Assembly (NCBI RefSeq): GCF_000223905.1
Contig: NC_015948.1
Coordinates: forward strand, 1,550,001-1,614,000
Source: Haloarcula hispanica ATCC 33960
GTDB lineage: Archaea; Halobacteriota; Halobacteria; Halobacteriales; Haloarculaceae
Reading direction: 5' to 3'
Length of the DNA stretch: 64,000 bases
The number at the start of each line of letters is the position of its first letter. Position 1 is the stretch's first letter. Made by a program: the position numbers and the translations under genes. Shown here piece by piece: positions 26,714-36,165 of this stretch. The notes beneath the pieces are model-generated. The model worked only from the letters and a program-made list of their open reading frames with translations, did no database searches and had not been told where the DNA came from.

Positions 26714-27800
26714 TGCGTTGACGTTCGGCCCGCTGTTTAATAATGGCTTCCGTTACTCGCTCTACCTGTGCGGTCTCCCAGTCTGGATGACTGGCTCTGA
26801 GATACTTCTCAACGCCGTCCCTGGAGAGATTCGGGTCCGGATCGCCGCCACTGTATTCCCGGAGACGATCCCGGAGATGCTCGTCGAGACGGCGGTCGTA
26901 CGCGAGCAGCGCCCCGACCAGCACGACGCCACAGAGCAGTAACAGCGCGTCTGACCGCTGGACGGCCAGGACGGCAGCGGCCACCGGCGGGACGCTACTG
27001 GCGTGTGAGTAGTCCAGCAGTGCGTCGCCGTGGCTGGCGACGAGGTTCCGGACGAACCGTCGGTTGTCACCGCGTTCGAGCATCGCGTTCACGAAGATGC
27101 TCGGGTCACTGACGGCGATAACCCGGCCGTCGCCGACCGGTTCGCTCGTGACGACGGGTCGGGACGCTAACTGCTCCTCGCCGTCGAGTTCGCCGTTGCC
27201 GTTGGTGTCGAGGTAGGCGTATTCGGAGGTGTTGACGAGCGTCGTCGCGTTTCCGGCTCTGACAGTCGTCCCGTAGTTGAGGACGACAGTATCGACGCCG
27301 GCAGTCTCCGGATAGTCGCCGGCAGGCGTCGCTTCCGGGAGCGAGGAGTTGCGGTAGTAATTTCGGTTGTCGTACACCGGGCGACCGTCAAAACGCGCGT
27401 CAGCACCGACGGCAGCGAGCAGGGCATTCCCTTCTGGGCGGTAATCCTCGGCAACGACGAGTGTCCCACCGCTTCGAACGAACTCCGCGATTCGTGCCCG
27501 CTCGCTCGACGAGTACGGCTCCGCCGGCGAGAGAACGACCGCAACGGTGGTGTCCGTGTCACTCGTCGGATACTGACTTACGTTCGTTCCGACGGTCACG
27601 TTTGCACCGGCGTCAGCTGCGACGGTTCGAAGTTCGCCCGCCCCGTCCCACTGGGAGTTATACGCACCGAACGCTGCTGAGGACGTGCTTGCGGCGTAGA
27701 CGAGCGCGATGATCGTGAGGACGGTGTAAGCGGCCAGCAGGAGCTGCGGGAGAGTGAGCGACGGTAGCCAGGAGTCCTCGGAGAGCGGTGTCAGCGCCAT
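26706..27800 (-). CDS. DUF4350 domain membrane protein
   Basis: 364 residues. The N-terminal TM (LTLPQLLLAAYTVLTIIALV) anchors an extracellular domain of about 220 residues. It has the DUF4350-type motif GGTLVVAEDYRPEGNALLAA with an open alpha/beta pattern (TVVLNYGTTV, SRPVVTSEPVGDGRVIAVSD). A second TM follows (AAAVLAVQRSDALLLLCGV), then a cytoplasmic helical tail (DRLREYSGGDPDPNLSRDGV). DUF4350 proteins accompany MoxR and DUF58 in many archaea and actinobacteria. The real start is MALTPLSEDS at 27800; the longer frame upstream is a shadow of the neighbouring gene. Translation is coupled to the 91-residue gene upstream (ATGA). Confidence 0.9.
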   Translation of the reverse strand: MALTPLSEDSWLPSLTLPQLLLAAYTVLTIIALVYAASTSSAAFGAYNSQWDGAGELRTVAADAGANVTVGTNVSQYPTSDTDTTVAVVLSPAEPYSSSERARIAEFVRSGGTLVVAEDYRPEGNALLAAVGADARFDGRPVYDNRNYYRNSSLPEATPAGDYPETAGVDTVVLNYGTTVRAGNATTLVNTSEYAYLDTNGNGELDGEEQLASRPVVTSEPVGDGRVIAVSDPSIFVNAMLERGDNRRFVRNLVASHGDALLDYSHASSVPPVAAAVLAVQRSDALLLLCGVVLVGALLAYDRRLDEHLRDRLREYSGGDPDPNLSRDGVEKYLRASHPDWETAQVERVTEAIIKQRAERQRND

Positions 27801-28075
27801 CAGACCAGCCCCGGCGGTAGAATCTCGAGGATCCGTTTGATGACCACGTAGGCAAAGCCAACCAGTCCGAGCCCGATGAGCCACCAGAGCCGCCGTCGCC
27901 AGCGCGGCGACACGGCCTGCGGTGCGACCAGTTCGACAGTCACGAGAAACCCGATCAGCGAGACGACGAAAAACAGCTCCAACGTCAGCGCATCCAGGAG
28001 GGTCAACACGAGGATGGTACCAAGCACCCACATGAGATGCCCGTAAATGAACTGTTGGCGCTGTCGGGTCGCCAT
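27800..28075 (-). CDS. Small membrane protein in the MoxR operon
   Basis: 91 residues. MATRQRQQFIYGHLMWVLGT begins a hydrophobic region of about two to three TM helices (ILVLTLLDALTLELFFVVSL, RRLWWLIGLGLVGFAYVVIK) with a positively charged loop. The short tail ends ILPPGLV. Its stop overlaps the DUF4350 start (ATGA). There is no enzyme motif. It is probably a membrane subunit of the same complex, judged only from tight coupling. Confidence 0.85.
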   Translation of the reverse strand: MATRQRQQFIYGHLMWVLGTILVLTLLDALTLELFFVVSLIGFLVTVELVAPQAVSPRWRRRLWWLIGLGLVGFAYVVIKRILEILPPGLV

Positions 28076-28163
28076 GGTACGGCGTTCTCCTCGGCAGACA
28101 GTCAAAGTTCCGACCGACAGCTGCTGACTGAGCCATGGGTAGCGGCTAACCTAGCAGTTCGGT

Positions 28164-31100
28164 TCAGTCGTCGCTAGGCTGTCTCGAATCCGCCGACTCC
28201 TCGTCGGGCGTTCGCGTTCGGTCGCCGCTCGGGAGCAACGAGACCGGTGACGCCGTCAGATACGGCACCGTTGCGACGAGGGCACCGAACAGGGCGAGTG
28301 AGACGCCGCCGAGGAATATCGCTGCGAGGATAGCTGGCGGCGTCCGCGCGGAGAGGCGGAAGCCGAAGAAGACGAGCCAGCCAGCCCGCTCCAGCAACTG
28401 TAACGCGACGACCGAGAGGCCGAGAGCGAGCGCCGTCGCTGGGATCGCGATACGAGCGATGTCGGCCAGAATCGTCCGCAGGACCCGCCACTGCGTCGCG
28501 CCGGTCGAGCGATGGATGCCGATGGCCTGCCGACGCGCGTGGACCCCCTGGGCGAACGTCGCCGTGGTACTGCCGACGGTACTCAGCGCCGAGAGGACGA
28601 CGAGGACGCCGAGGATCAGCTGGACGTTCCCGAACACGCCCTCGACGGAGCGTTCGATGGGCGTTCCGGACGCGTACGACCCGCTACTTGCCACGGCAGA
28701 CGCCAGCCGACGATCCCCGGTCACCTCGTACTCCGCCGTGGTGAGGGTGGTCCCGTTGGCCGTCACTCGGTAGGTGTAGGTTCCAGGCTGACTTCGTCCG
28801 CCGTCCGGGGAGAACCGCGTCTGTGTGACGTTTCCGGGCGGCATGTAGACGGTCCGGTTCCGGGAGGCACCGGGGCCGATGACACCGACATTGCGTGTGA
28901 TCGGCTCCTGCCAGGGGTTTGCGAGCCTGATCCTGAGGGTTGGCGTCGTCAGGACCGAGCCCGAAGACGGCGATATCGACAACTCCCCGTACAGTTCCCG
29001 CTCGGTACCACGGACGATCTGGATATCGTGTGTCGCCATCTGGTCGCCCGAACGAGCTGTTATCGTGTAGTTCCCCGGCTCGCGTGGCAGGGGAACGACG
29101 GCGACACCACTCGATCCAGTTCTGAGCGACGGCCCGTTCACCGTGACGGTGGCGTTCGAAACGCGGTCCCCCGTTTTGGTGACGACAGGAACTGAGAGAC
29201 CCGATCCGGGCGGGGCCTGTGACGGCAACTGGCTCGGAATCTCGATAGCGTTCGGCGAGACGACGGTCACGGAATGGGTGTACTCCCCGGCAGTGGCGTT
29301 TGCAGTCCCCAGTTCTGTCGTGGTAAAGGAGACGGACTCGGTCCGCTCCTGTCCCGGCGGGACGGCGACCGTCGTCGTTCGCTGTTCGCCCCGATATCGG
29401 ACTGTGACCTCCCGGTCAGCCCGCTCGGTACCGACGTTTCGCACGGCGACTGAGAGGTTGACTGTGTCGCCTTTCGTGACGCGTTTCGGACCCGATAACC
29501 CCGTCACGACAGCGCCTGACCGGTTGGCAGCGACGCCGTCGGCGCCGTCAATCTCCGAAACGGACCCTTTCACGCGGATCATGTGGACCTCCCCTGGTCC
29601 GGTCGCCAAGTCGGCCGCGGAGTCGAGCGGCAGAATGAGCAGGTCATCGAGCGTTCTGGGGGCGTCGTACCGCCCGACGATAGTGACCCGTCGAACCCCG
29701 GGCTTGACGCTCCCACTGACAGTCAGTTCGTCACCGACCTCGACATCGAGCGTCCGCGCGAGGTCGCTCCCGATGACGGCCTCGTCGTACCGCTGCGGTC
29801 GCTTTCCGTCGACCAACGTGGCCCCGGTGACGTTCGCGAACGCGTCGTACTCCGCTCCGTGGGCCATGTACGGCTGGCCGTCCGACACCTGGGCGTAGAT
29901 GATTTCCGGGCTGGCTGGCGTCCCGTCGGCCCGCAGGGCTGCGGCGTACTCAGCGTCGAGGCGACTGTTCAGCGGATGGGGCGCACCGGCTTCGGTGATG
30001 GTCCCGGAGCCCCCTCCCCCACCCCCAAGCGGAGACGCGAGACCGGCCAGGGAGACGACCAGCAGGAACGTGATGCCGAAGACGGTCAGCGTCGCCGCCG
30101 TCGGCACGACCGAGCGCCACGACAGGAACGTCGGCGCGACCCAGTTTCGGATCCTCCCAAGCGTCGACTGCTCGGACTGGCCGGACCGGGCGTGACGGCT
30201 CCCGAGCGCGGCTGGTGGGCGGGTCGCCGCGGGGTAGGCCGCGAGCGCGCCGGCAGCGAGGCCCATCAGAACGAACACACCGGCGACGCCACCGACGACG
30301 GTCGCGCTCTGGCCCGTGACGGTAACGTCGAGTGCGATGGGGAGACCGACGTAGATCGCGACGTTGACCAGCGCCTTGATGAGGATCAGTCCGACGGCGT
30401 AGCCCAGCACCACGCCGGTCGTCACGAGGAGGCCGGCCCGAAGTGTAAACAGGAGTCCCACGCGCCACCCCGGTGCGCCGGTCGAGCGGATGACCCGTAT
30501 CGCGTCGAGTCGGTCACGGACGCTCATCCGCGTGACGTTGTAGACGACGATGAGGACCAACAAGCCACCGGCGGCCGCCGCGATGCCCAGCGCCCAGAGT
30601 ACCTGCTCTAAGCCGCCGAGGACGTACAGGAGCGCGCTGACCAGCGGTGCCCCTTCGCTTGGGAGGCTTCCCAGCCCGGTCCCGCTCGGACTGTGGTCGA
30701 TGACGAAGTAGCCGGTGACGCCGACCTGCTGGGCGGTCGAGGCGTTCGTCGCGTACCACTGATTGGAGAGGAACGTCGTCCCCCGCTCCTGTGGGACAAC
30801 GGTAAGCGAGACGGTACCGTCTGACCCGCTAACCGTTCGGGTCCGCTGCTGAGAGACCGGTCCCCGGCCGTCAACGCCGTCGGGAATCGTCGGTAATCGT
30901 CCCTCCTGCCACTGGGCCGACCCCTCGATGAGCACCCTGGGCGTATCGGGCGGGATGCCAACGAGCCGAACATCAGTCCCGCTTGTGGTCGCCGTCGCTG
31001 TCGGGAGCACGGTGACGTCCCCACCGGTTTCGGGCGGGCCGTTTTCCGCGTCGTGGTAGGTGACCGTCCCGGAGTTCGCGAGCGGCTCTGCGAACGTTTC

Positions 31101-31229
31101 CGAGTACGTGACTGCGGTGAACAACAGCAAGACCGTACCGATGAGAAACGCGGCCGTCACGGCGACGACGACGACGGTGAGCCGGTCCCGTCTGGACCAG
31201 CGAAACAGGAGGGCGTTTCTGTATCCCAT
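28164..31229 (-). CDS. Large FtsX-type ABC transporter permease with extracellular insertions
   Basis: 1021 residues. The N-terminal TM (LTVVVVAVTAAFLIGTVLLL) is followed by a large extracellular domain and then FtsX TM helices (VLWALGIAAAAGGLLVLIVV, SVRDRLDAIRVIRSTGAPGW, the conserved coupling loop). A second FtsX unit has YAVGLILIKALVNVAIYVGL and beyond. Between them lies a beta-sandwich region resembling APHP/CARDB domains (VTKGDTVNLSVAVRNVGTER, PPGQERTESVSFTTTELGTA). The C-terminal FtsX block resumes at VQLILGVLVVLSALSTVGST. It is far larger than ordinary MacB/FtsX permeases and should form the membrane half of a transporter or mechanotransmitter with the ATPase encoded 7 bases upstream. 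The substrate is unknown. Confidence 0.88.
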   Translation of the reverse strand: MGYRNALLFRWSRRDRLTVVVVAVTAAFLIGTVLLLFTAVTYSETFAEPLANSGTVTYHDAENGPPETGGDVTVLPTATATTSGTDVRLVGIPPDTPRVLIEGSAQWQEGRLPTIPDGVDGRGPVSQQRTRTVSGSDGTVSLTVVPQERGTTFLSNQWYATNASTAQQVGVTGYFVIDHSPSGTGLGSLPSEGAPLVSALLYVLGGLEQVLWALGIAAAAGGLLVLIVVYNVTRMSVRDRLDAIRVIRSTGAPGWRVGLLFTLRAGLLVTTGVVLGYAVGLILIKALVNVAIYVGLPIALDVTVTGQSATVVGGVAGVFVLMGLAAGALAAYPAATRPPAALGSRHARSGQSEQSTLGRIRNWVAPTFLSWRSVVPTAATLTVFGITFLLVVSLAGLASPLGGGGGGSGTITEAGAPHPLNSRLDAEYAAALRADGTPASPEIIYAQVSDGQPYMAHGAEYDAFANVTGATLVDGKRPQRYDEAVIGSDLARTLDVEVGDELTVSGSVKPGVRRVTIVGRYDAPRTLDDLLILPLDSAADLATGPGEVHMIRVKGSVSEIDGADGVAANRSGAVVTGLSGPKRVTKGDTVNLSVAVRNVGTERADREVTVRYRGEQRTTTVAVPPGQERTESVSFTTTELGTANATAGEYTHSVTVVSPNAIEIPSQLPSQAPPGSGLSVPVVTKTGDRVSNATVTVNGPSLRTGSSGVAVVPLPREPGNYTITARSGDQMATHDIQIVRGTERELYGELSISPSSGSVLTTPTLRIRLANPWQEPITRNVGVIGPGASRNRTVYMPPGNVTQTRFSPDGGRSQPGTYTYRVTANGTTLTTAEYEVTGDRRLASAVASSGSYASGTPIERSVEGVFGNVQLILGVLVVLSALSTVGSTTATFAQGVHARRQAIGIHRSTGATQWRVLRTILADIARIAIPATALALGLSVVALQLLERAGWLVFFGFRLSARTPPAILAAIFLGGVSLALFGALVATVPYLTASPVSLLPSGDRTRTPDEESADSRQPSDD

Positions 31230-31236
31230 CGGTTCG

Positions 31237-31938
31237 TTAGTTCGTCTCCGTGGACGGGCTCGCGTCCGGCGTCGAGGCGGCATCGGAGACGAGCGTGCCG
31301 CCGCGGATGAACAGCCGCTCGTCGAACCGCTGGGCCAGTTGGGGGTCGTGGCTGATGACGACGAGCGCGGTTTCCGTCGATTCCTTCATGCTGAACAGAA
31401 GGTTCAGCACCGACTCGGCCGTGTCCGGATCTAGCTGCCCGGTCGGCTCGTCGGCGAGGATCACCTCGGGGCGGTTCGCGAGCGCCCGTGCGATGGCGAC
31501 GCGCTGTTTCTCGCCCCCGCTCAGCGTCGCAGGGTACTGGTGTTCGAGCCCGGCGATACCGAGGCGGTCGAACAGCGTGTCCAGCCAGTCTGGGTCGCGG
31601 TCGCCCGCGTGTTCCTGCGGGAGCGACGCGTTCTCGCGAGCGGTCAGATCGCCGATGAGCTGGAAGTCCTGAAAGACGAACCCGAGCGTCGTCCGCCGCA
31701 GGCTCGCGCGCTGGCGTTCGGACAGGGTACTCGCGTCCCGACCGTCGATCTCCAGTCGACCGCTAGACGGTGATTCTAGCAATCCGAGGACGTTGAACAG
31801 CGTCGACTTGCCGGCCCCGCTAGGGCCCTGAACGAGCATCGCCGCATCGGACCCGACCGAGAGTGAGACGCCGTCGAGAATCCTGGTGCCCCGTCGTGTG
31901 ACACACAACTCCGAGCCGACGAGGACGGGGTCAGTCAT
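31237..31938 (-). CDS. ABC transporter ATP-binding protein (MacB/LolD-like)
   Basis: 233 residues. It has Walker A GPSGAGKSTLFNVLG, a Q-loop in FVFQDFQLIGDLTARENASL, the signature LSGGEKQRVAIARALANRPE, Walker B VILADEPTGQLDPDT and the H-loop VVISHDPQLAQRF. These are the hallmarks of the MacB/LolD class of ATPases that pair with FtsX permeases. The start at 31938 (MTDPVLVG) fits better than 31974, whose added residues are not typical. The permease begins 7 bases downstream, so the two are a pair. The role is probably extrusion or mechanical gating of a surface component. Confidence 0.95.
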   Translation of the reverse strand: MTDPVLVGSELCVTRRGTRILDGVSLSVGSDAAMLVQGPSGAGKSTLFNVLGLLESPSSGRLEIDGRDASTLSERQRASLRRTTLGFVFQDFQLIGDLTARENASLPQEHAGDRDPDWLDTLFDRLGIAGLEHQYPATLSGGEKQRVAIARALANRPEVILADEPTGQLDPDTAESVLNLLFSMKESTETALVVISHDPQLAQRFDERLFIRGGTLVSDAASTPDASPSTETN

Positions 31939-32037
31939 TGTCGGCCTTTCTGCCGGCCCCGTATTGTATGCCACGGTTACATACCCGGGAGAGGTGAGGA
32001 TGGGAGAGACCGTCGAACCGGGTCCGTTCAGAACTCG

Positions 32038-33720
32038 TCAACAACTCGTTCGGTTCCCGCCGGGCCGAACGAGGTACACGGAGTCGAGGCCGCGCGTGTC
32101 ATAGACCACGTCGTTCTCGTAGCGCCACTCCGCCAGCGCCGCGGGCGTGGTCTCCTCGCTCGCTGCCGGGAACAGGTGCGCCCCTGTCGTCCCCCACGAC
32201 GCCCGCGACAGCGTCGGGCAGTTGGGTTCCATCCCACCACCGAGCCACCGGGCGGTCGGCTGGTACGTTCCGTTGGACGCGCTCGGATAGTACAGATCGA
32301 CGATACGGCTGAACGGGTGGTCGGACGCCCACTGCTCGTCGACGTGGTCCGCGGTAAACGTCGCGGCCGCGAACTGCGATTCGGTCGCCCCAGTCGGGAA
32401 CGCGAGCGTGTCGAGATTGACGAAGGCGATAGGCATCGTCGCAACTGCGGCAACCACGACGACGACCGTCAGGACTGTTGCGAGTCGGTGGCTGTGAGTC
32501 TTCGGCGTTCCAAGCCCGCCGTCCGGCGACCCCCGGTAGGCGACCGACGCGACGCCGATGCCGGCGAGGACGAACACGGGCAAGTGAACGAACGTCTGGC
32601 CGCGGAGCGCGGTCCCGTAGTACTCCGGCGTCAGCGAGGCGGTCAGCGAGAAGTACACGATGACAATCGGCGCCAGCAGCAACGCCAGCACGACCGGCCC
32701 GATCAGCCGGCGGTCGCGGCTCGCAAGTGGGAGGCCGACGACTGCAAACACAACCGGGACAGCGAAAGCCGCGACGAGCACCAAGAGGCCGGCCGGCGTG
32801 GTCTGTGTCCCGGGAAACACGGTCTGTACCGCGTTCGCACCCAGCGTCAGGAACCAGAGACCGACCGCGCCGCCGATGGTCACCCGCTGCAGGCGAGCGC
32901 TCGTCCGCTGGAACCAGACCAGTGTCGCCACCAGAACGACGACCCAGGCCAGGAACAGCCCCGGATACGCACTGACACGGTCGACGTACGGGACCTCCAG
33001 AAGCGAGCGTTCTGCAATCCGGTAGTACCCCCACATGTACACCCAGAAGCCCGCGACGGCGACGAGCGCAGTGACGGCGTCACGACGCGACGGAATCCTG
33101 GCGAGATGGGCGGCTAGCACCCCCGTCAGTACCAGCGCAGCGATGAGCGAGCTGAACGTATGCAGGAGCGGGAAGGCAGCGAACAGGACGACCACAACTG
33201 CGCCCCATCGACGCCTGTATCGCTCCGTCGTGAGCAACCGATGGACGGCAATCGCAAACAGCGGCAGCAAGAGAAACGCCAGCGCTTCCTCGTCCGTTTG
33301 TCCGGTCCGCCGGAGATAGATGCCTTCCACCGCGAGCCCCATCCCGACCACGCCCATCGCCAGCGTCGTCCGCGAGTGACGCCACCGACTCGACTGTGCG
33401 AGTCGTTTGACCAGCGCCATCGCCGTCAGGCAGGACGCTGCACCGGTGACCGCGACGACCAGCTGTGCGATGTACAGTGGCCGCTCGCCGGTGAGTGTGC
33501 CGACGACGGTCAGAACAGCGGTAAACACGATGTTGTCAGCGCGGAAGCGTCTGAGCGGAAACGTCCCCGTTTCGAGCGTGTCCCTGGCCAGAGCGACGTA
33601 GCCGAACCCGTCTAGCGTTGAGGGCAGCGGCGTCCAGTGGAGCGTCGTCAACCGGGCCGCGACTGCCACGGCCAGCACAGCCACGATGAGCAGCAATCGC
33701 CCCTTCCGGCCGTCACTCAT
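32038..33720 (-). CDS. Multi-pass membrane protein, GT-C-like
   Basis: 560 residues with about 12 predicted TM helices. The first extracellular loop has TLDGFGYVALARDTLETGTF, reminiscent of the acidic loop-1 motif of GT-C glycosyltransferases and oligosaccharyltransferase relatives; later segments include RTGQTDEEALAFLLLPLFAI and SLTASLTPEYYG. A soluble C-terminal region ends RPGGNRTSC. It is therefore probably a membrane glycosyltransferase-like enzyme, but no DxD or WWDYG motif is clear and a different role is possible. It is on the same strand as the ABC genes (about 100 bases from the ATPase), within the long leftward operon. Confidence 0.65.
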   Translation of the reverse strand: MSDGRKGRLLLIVAVLAVAVAARLTTLHWTPLPSTLDGFGYVALARDTLETGTFPLRRFRADNIVFTAVLTVVGTLTGERPLYIAQLVVAVTGAASCLTAMALVKRLAQSSRWRHSRTTLAMGVVGMGLAVEGIYLRRTGQTDEEALAFLLLPLFAIAVHRLLTTERYRRRWGAVVVVLFAAFPLLHTFSSLIAALVLTGVLAAHLARIPSRRDAVTALVAVAGFWVYMWGYYRIAERSLLEVPYVDRVSAYPGLFLAWVVVLVATLVWFQRTSARLQRVTIGGAVGLWFLTLGANAVQTVFPGTQTTPAGLLVLVAAFAVPVVFAVVGLPLASRDRRLIGPVVLALLLAPIVIVYFSLTASLTPEYYGTALRGQTFVHLPVFVLAGIGVASVAYRGSPDGGLGTPKTHSHRLATVLTVVVVVAAVATMPIAFVNLDTLAFPTGATESQFAAATFTADHVDEQWASDHPFSRIVDLYYPSASNGTYQPTARWLGGGMEPNCPTLSRASWGTTGAHLFPAASEETTPAALAEWRYENDVVYDTRGLDSVYLVRPGGNRTSC

Positions 33721-33877
33721 TGGCGGGTCCTACAGCGGGTGGGTGTAAGATAGTTACCGCATTTCGACGGCCGACTCGGGAGCCCTGACAGTCTCTCGGT
33801 CTACCGCTAGCCCTGTCGAAAATCCGGGATTGCTGCCGGGCTCTAGACACACCTGGAGTGTCCATGACGATTGGCGG

Positions 33878-36037
33878 TCACTGGTCCCCGTTCGACTTGA
33901 TCTTGCGGGCGCGTTCGACGGCCGCCTCCGCGCGTGACGGATCAACCGATGTCGGTGCGAACGCCGCCGTCTCGAAGGCTTCAACCACCGTTTCGATATC
34001 CGCCATGCGTTCCTCGGGAACGCCGTGTTCCTGGCTCTGCTGGAGGAGTTCCCAGTGTGTCGCCCCCTCGTCAATACCGTTTTTCACCGCTAGCTCATCG
34101 TGGACTGCAGTGTACGCTACCATCGCTGCGGCGTCGTAGTCCCCGCCATCCAGATACGTATCGACGCGGTCCGCAAACGTCGGACTCGTCGCGTTCGATG
34201 GCGTCGTCGCCTGGTCGGGTCCACTCATCGATACCTCAGTTGCCTCCACTGAGGAAGTCGCGTTCACATCCTGGGATTGGCGGCGCCGCGACACGATAAA
34301 CCAAGCCCCGACGACAACTGCAAGCGCTACCCCGCCGCCCAGGACGGGCAGCCAGCTGTATCCGATGATCCCGTTCCCAAAGGCTACTTCCGGGTTCTCG
34401 TCAGAGCCGAACAGTATCGCTACCAGGGTATCGATAAGCAGATCCCTGTCCGAATCGGAGCCGACCGGTGGGTTTCCGCCGCCGGCTCCTGCGGCCAGCG
34501 TTGTCGTTGCGGTCGCGTTACCGAGGTTCGAACTCGGTTCGTCGTACGTAGCGGTAACGGTAACTGTCTCGTTGTTCTGCGGATATTCGAGGACGGTCTG
34601 GAACGACCCGTTCCGGTTCGTCTCGACGAGTTGGGTGCCGCCAGCACCGACCTGCAGGCGTACCGGGCGACCCGCGACAGGGTCCCCGGCAACGGTCTGG
34701 AGTTGCCCCCTGGCAAGGGCCCCATCATCCGTGCGTGACGCACTCACGGAGAGGGTCGTCTGAGTCTCGACGACGACAACAGGGGTCTCCGACTGGACGC
34801 CCGCAATCGCTCGGTTTTCGTACGGAACCCGAGCGACAACTACACGCTCACCGTCGTTTACCGACGCTGGGGCTCGGGTCGATGCTGTCGCCGTTCCGTT
34901 CGGTCCGGTCGTCGTTCGTGCAACGACAGTATCACCAACGGTGAACTCGACCGGTACTCCGTCGACACCTCTCGACTCGACTGTCACGGACGCCGTGGCG
35001 TCGAATCGGTCGCCGTACCCTACCGTCCCCGGTGCGATGTCGCTCGTCGCGTTCGGCGTCACCTGTTTCACGTCAATCGTGAACGTGGTGTCGTCGGACA
35101 GGTACACTGAGTCGGTATCCGGGACGTACTTGACCGGGACGGACTGCGACCCGAGTCTGGCTGAGCGTGGCCGGTACTGGGATTCGAACACACCGCTGGC
35201 ATCAGTTCGAACAGTTTGTGTCCGGTTCCCGATCCTGAGTTCGACCACCTCGTCTGCGATGACCGAGCCGTTCTCAGTCCGTATCTGGCCGGAGACCGTT
35301 CCGGGATCGCTGAACGATGCAGTCGAGTCTATCGCCTGAACTGTGAGCGTCGTCCCAACGAGTGTCTCTTCGCGGATAACCGCCTGCGTCGTCGTAATGT
35401 TCTCTGTCGTCTCATTGATCTCGGTCTGTCCCGAAGAGAGGTCGACAGACGTGGTGTTCTCTATCCGTTCGAAGTTCCGGTTCAGTTCTCGGCTCCTATC
35501 GCTGATGTTCGACGCCGTTCGCTCCATCGCACGCGCAGTGATGCGGGCCTTGCTTTCGTTACCGCGCTCGCGTGCCGCCTGATACGCCGTATATTGCTGG
35601 CGGTACCGCTGTACCTCGTTCGTGAGATTCCGCTGGTTCTCGCGCGCGGCCTCGAACTCCCTTGCAGCGGTGTCGTCCGTAGCCGAGGACGTGTCACCGG
35701 CAACGTCGACGTACTGCTCTAGACGCTTGTCGTAGTCGTCGCCGAGGACCGACCGAGCCTGGTCGTACTGGTCGTTCGACAGCGCAATACTGCTGTTTTC
35801 CAGCCGCCCCCCCATCGTCCGAGCCAACCAGGCGGCCGTTTCATCGCCGTACTCGCCGTCCGACACCGAATCCGGGTTTTCCTGTTGTGTCTCGTTGTCG
35901 TCCGTCGGCGTCTCCACCTGCCGGTTCAGAGCCGGACCCCCATCGTCGGTCCCCATCGCTGCCACCCCACCAGCACCCGCTGTAAGTCCAAGTATTGTCA
36001 GGGTGACGAACACGGCCCACGACTGGCTCCGGAACAC
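33878..36037 (-). CDS. Exported coiled-coil protein with C-terminal DUF4129-type domain
   Basis: 719 residues from a GTG start. The N-terminal signal/TM (SWAVFVTLTILGLTAGAGGV) leads to a long coiled-coil/helical part (NLTNEVQRYRQQYTAYQAAR). Repeated beta-sandwich domains of Ig/carboxypeptidase-regulatory type follow (GTVSGQIRTENGSVIADEVV, GVDGVPVEFTVGDTVVART). A TM at about residue 580 (WLPVLGGGVALAVVVGAWFI) precedes a cytoplasmic DUF4129-like helical domain (GDYDAAAMVAYTAVHDELAV, THWELLQQSQEHG). DUF4129 is linked to MoxR/DUF58 gene sets, which matches the cluster. It opens the leftward operon and is divergent from the DUF1616 gene. Confidence 0.85.
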   Translation of the reverse strand: MFRSQSWAVFVTLTILGLTAGAGGVAAMGTDDGGPALNRQVETPTDDNETQQENPDSVSDGEYGDETAAWLARTMGGRLENSSIALSNDQYDQARSVLGDDYDKRLEQYVDVAGDTSSATDDTAAREFEAARENQRNLTNEVQRYRQQYTAYQAARERGNESKARITARAMERTASNISDRSRELNRNFERIENTTSVDLSSGQTEINETTENITTTQAVIREETLVGTTLTVQAIDSTASFSDPGTVSGQIRTENGSVIADEVVELRIGNRTQTVRTDASGVFESQYRPRSARLGSQSVPVKYVPDTDSVYLSDDTTFTIDVKQVTPNATSDIAPGTVGYGDRFDATASVTVESRGVDGVPVEFTVGDTVVARTTTGPNGTATASTRAPASVNDGERVVVARVPYENRAIAGVQSETPVVVVETQTTLSVSASRTDDGALARGQLQTVAGDPVAGRPVRLQVGAGGTQLVETNRNGSFQTVLEYPQNNETVTVTATYDEPSSNLGNATATTTLAAGAGGGNPPVGSDSDRDLLIDTLVAILFGSDENPEVAFGNGIIGYSWLPVLGGGVALAVVVGAWFIVSRRRQSQDVNATSSVEATEVSMSGPDQATTPSNATSPTFADRVDTYLDGGDYDAAAMVAYTAVHDELAVKNGIDEGATHWELLQQSQEHGVPEERMADIETVVEAFETAAFAPTSVDPSRAEAAVERARKIKSNGDQ

Positions 36038-36131
36038 ACCGAGTTATTCCGCTGGTTTGATAAAATGCGTTCGGTTGACTCACCGGAGTCGGTCGCAGTC
36101 ACGTACCGTGGCAGAGAGGGACGCAATCAGC

Positions 36132-36138
36132 TATTTTT
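36132..36138 (+). promoter_or_regulatory. TATA-like element before the DUF1616 gene
   Basis: Tattttt at 36132-36138 lies about 28-34 bases upstream of the ATG at 36166, the normal archaeal TATA spacing for a short leader. Confidence 0.4.
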
Positions 36139-36165
36139 TTACCGTGCCGACATGACTCATTGCCA

